From: Candidatus Blautia intestinipullorum
GTDB lineage: Bacteria > Bacillota > Clostridia > Lachnospirales > Lachnospiraceae
Direction: 5' to 3'
Length of the DNA: 5,666 nucleotides
NCBI GenBank assembly: GCA_019120475.1
Contig: DWVA01000090.1
Location: 1 to 5,666, forward strand
The notes under the pieces are model-generated. The model saw only the letters and a list, made by a program, of their open reading frames with translations. It was not told the DNA's origin and searched no databases. Within the stretch, counting starts at the first letter, position 1. Each line of letters begins with the position of its first letter. Both the position numbers and the translations under genes were made by a program. This document shows positions 5,608 through 5,666 of the stretch, piece by piece.

Positions 5608-5635
5608 CTTATAATTCTTTACAATCTTGTTACAA
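5608..5635 (-). promoter_or_regulatory. Possible promoter of the wall-hydrolase gene overlapping the WalR box
   Basis: TTGTAA (5635-5630), a 16-nt spacer and TATAAG (5613-5608) form a moderate sigma-A-like promoter. A better -10 hexamer, TATAAT, lies farther upstream at 5653-5648, but its -35 would fall beyond the window. Either or both could be used. The first predicts a very short leader before the ribosome binding site. Confidence 0.35.
5618..5634 (-). promoter_or_regulatory. Candidate WalR (YycF) box, perfect match
   Basis: The minus strand reads TGTAAC-AAGAT-TGTAAA, a perfect match to TGTWAH-N5-TGTWAH, the direct repeat bound by the essential envelope-stress regulator WalR in Firmicutes. 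It precedes a wall hydrolase gene, the typical WalR target class. It lies downstream of the TATAAT at 5653-5648 and overlaps the alternative -35, a geometry that fits repression better than activation. Confidence 0.55.
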
Positions 5636-5647
5636 GAGTATGTAGGT

Positions 5648-5653
5648 ATTATA
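5648..5653 (-). promoter_or_regulatory. Consensus -10 hexamer near the right edge
   Basis: A perfect TATAAT on the minus strand would place the start of transcription near 5641, about 72 nt before the wall-hydrolase ATG. Its -35 element would lie around 5671-5676, outside the window, so the call is incomplete. Confidence 0.4.
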
Positions 5654-5666
5654 TCTCATGTTTTTC

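Overview
The window looks like chromosomal DNA from a low-to-mid GC Gram-positive anaerobe, most likely a gut Clostridia/Lachnospiraceae-type bacterium. This is an inference from the protein families (a PcsB/CwlO-like coiled-coil NlpC/P60 hydrolase, a secreted protein with choline-binding-type wall repeats, a clostridial amino-acid ABC cassette), strong AGGAGG-type ribosome binding sites, sigma-A-type promoters and U-tract terminators. No species can be named from the sequence alone. All five recognisable genes are on the minus strand, so the window reads biologically from right to left.

Right part (5666 to 3917): a possible promoter region holding a perfect WalR-type direct repeat, then a 534-residue secreted protein with a signal peptide, twelve cell-wall-binding repeats and a C-terminal NlpC/P60-like cysteine peptidase domain. 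It ends in a strong intrinsic terminator. Middle part (3853 to 2272): a one-mismatch WalR-type box, a good extended -10 promoter and a 465-residue secreted coiled-coil NlpC/P60 hydrolase of the PcsB/CwlO type, also closed by a strong terminator. Left part (2251 to 1): a consensus-like promoter, a structured leader of about 125 nt with a terminator-like hairpin, and a three-gene polar amino-acid ABC importer operon (binding protein, permease, ATPase). The ATPase runs off the left edge.

The two hydrolases form a cell-wall remodelling pair, each transcribed on its own. The WalR-like sites suggest both may answer to the essential WalRK (YycFG) envelope system, with different site geometry at each gene. 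The ABC operon is a separate unit. Its leader, with a hairpin plus U-tract between promoter and gene and a possible alternative pairing, suggests attenuation control. For three genes the longest reading frame overshoots the real start: the Shine-Dalgarno and signal peptide favour an internal start, and corrected coordinates are given. No gene-free stretch exceeds 300 bases. No tRNA, rRNA, CRISPR, insertion sequence or phage signature was seen.
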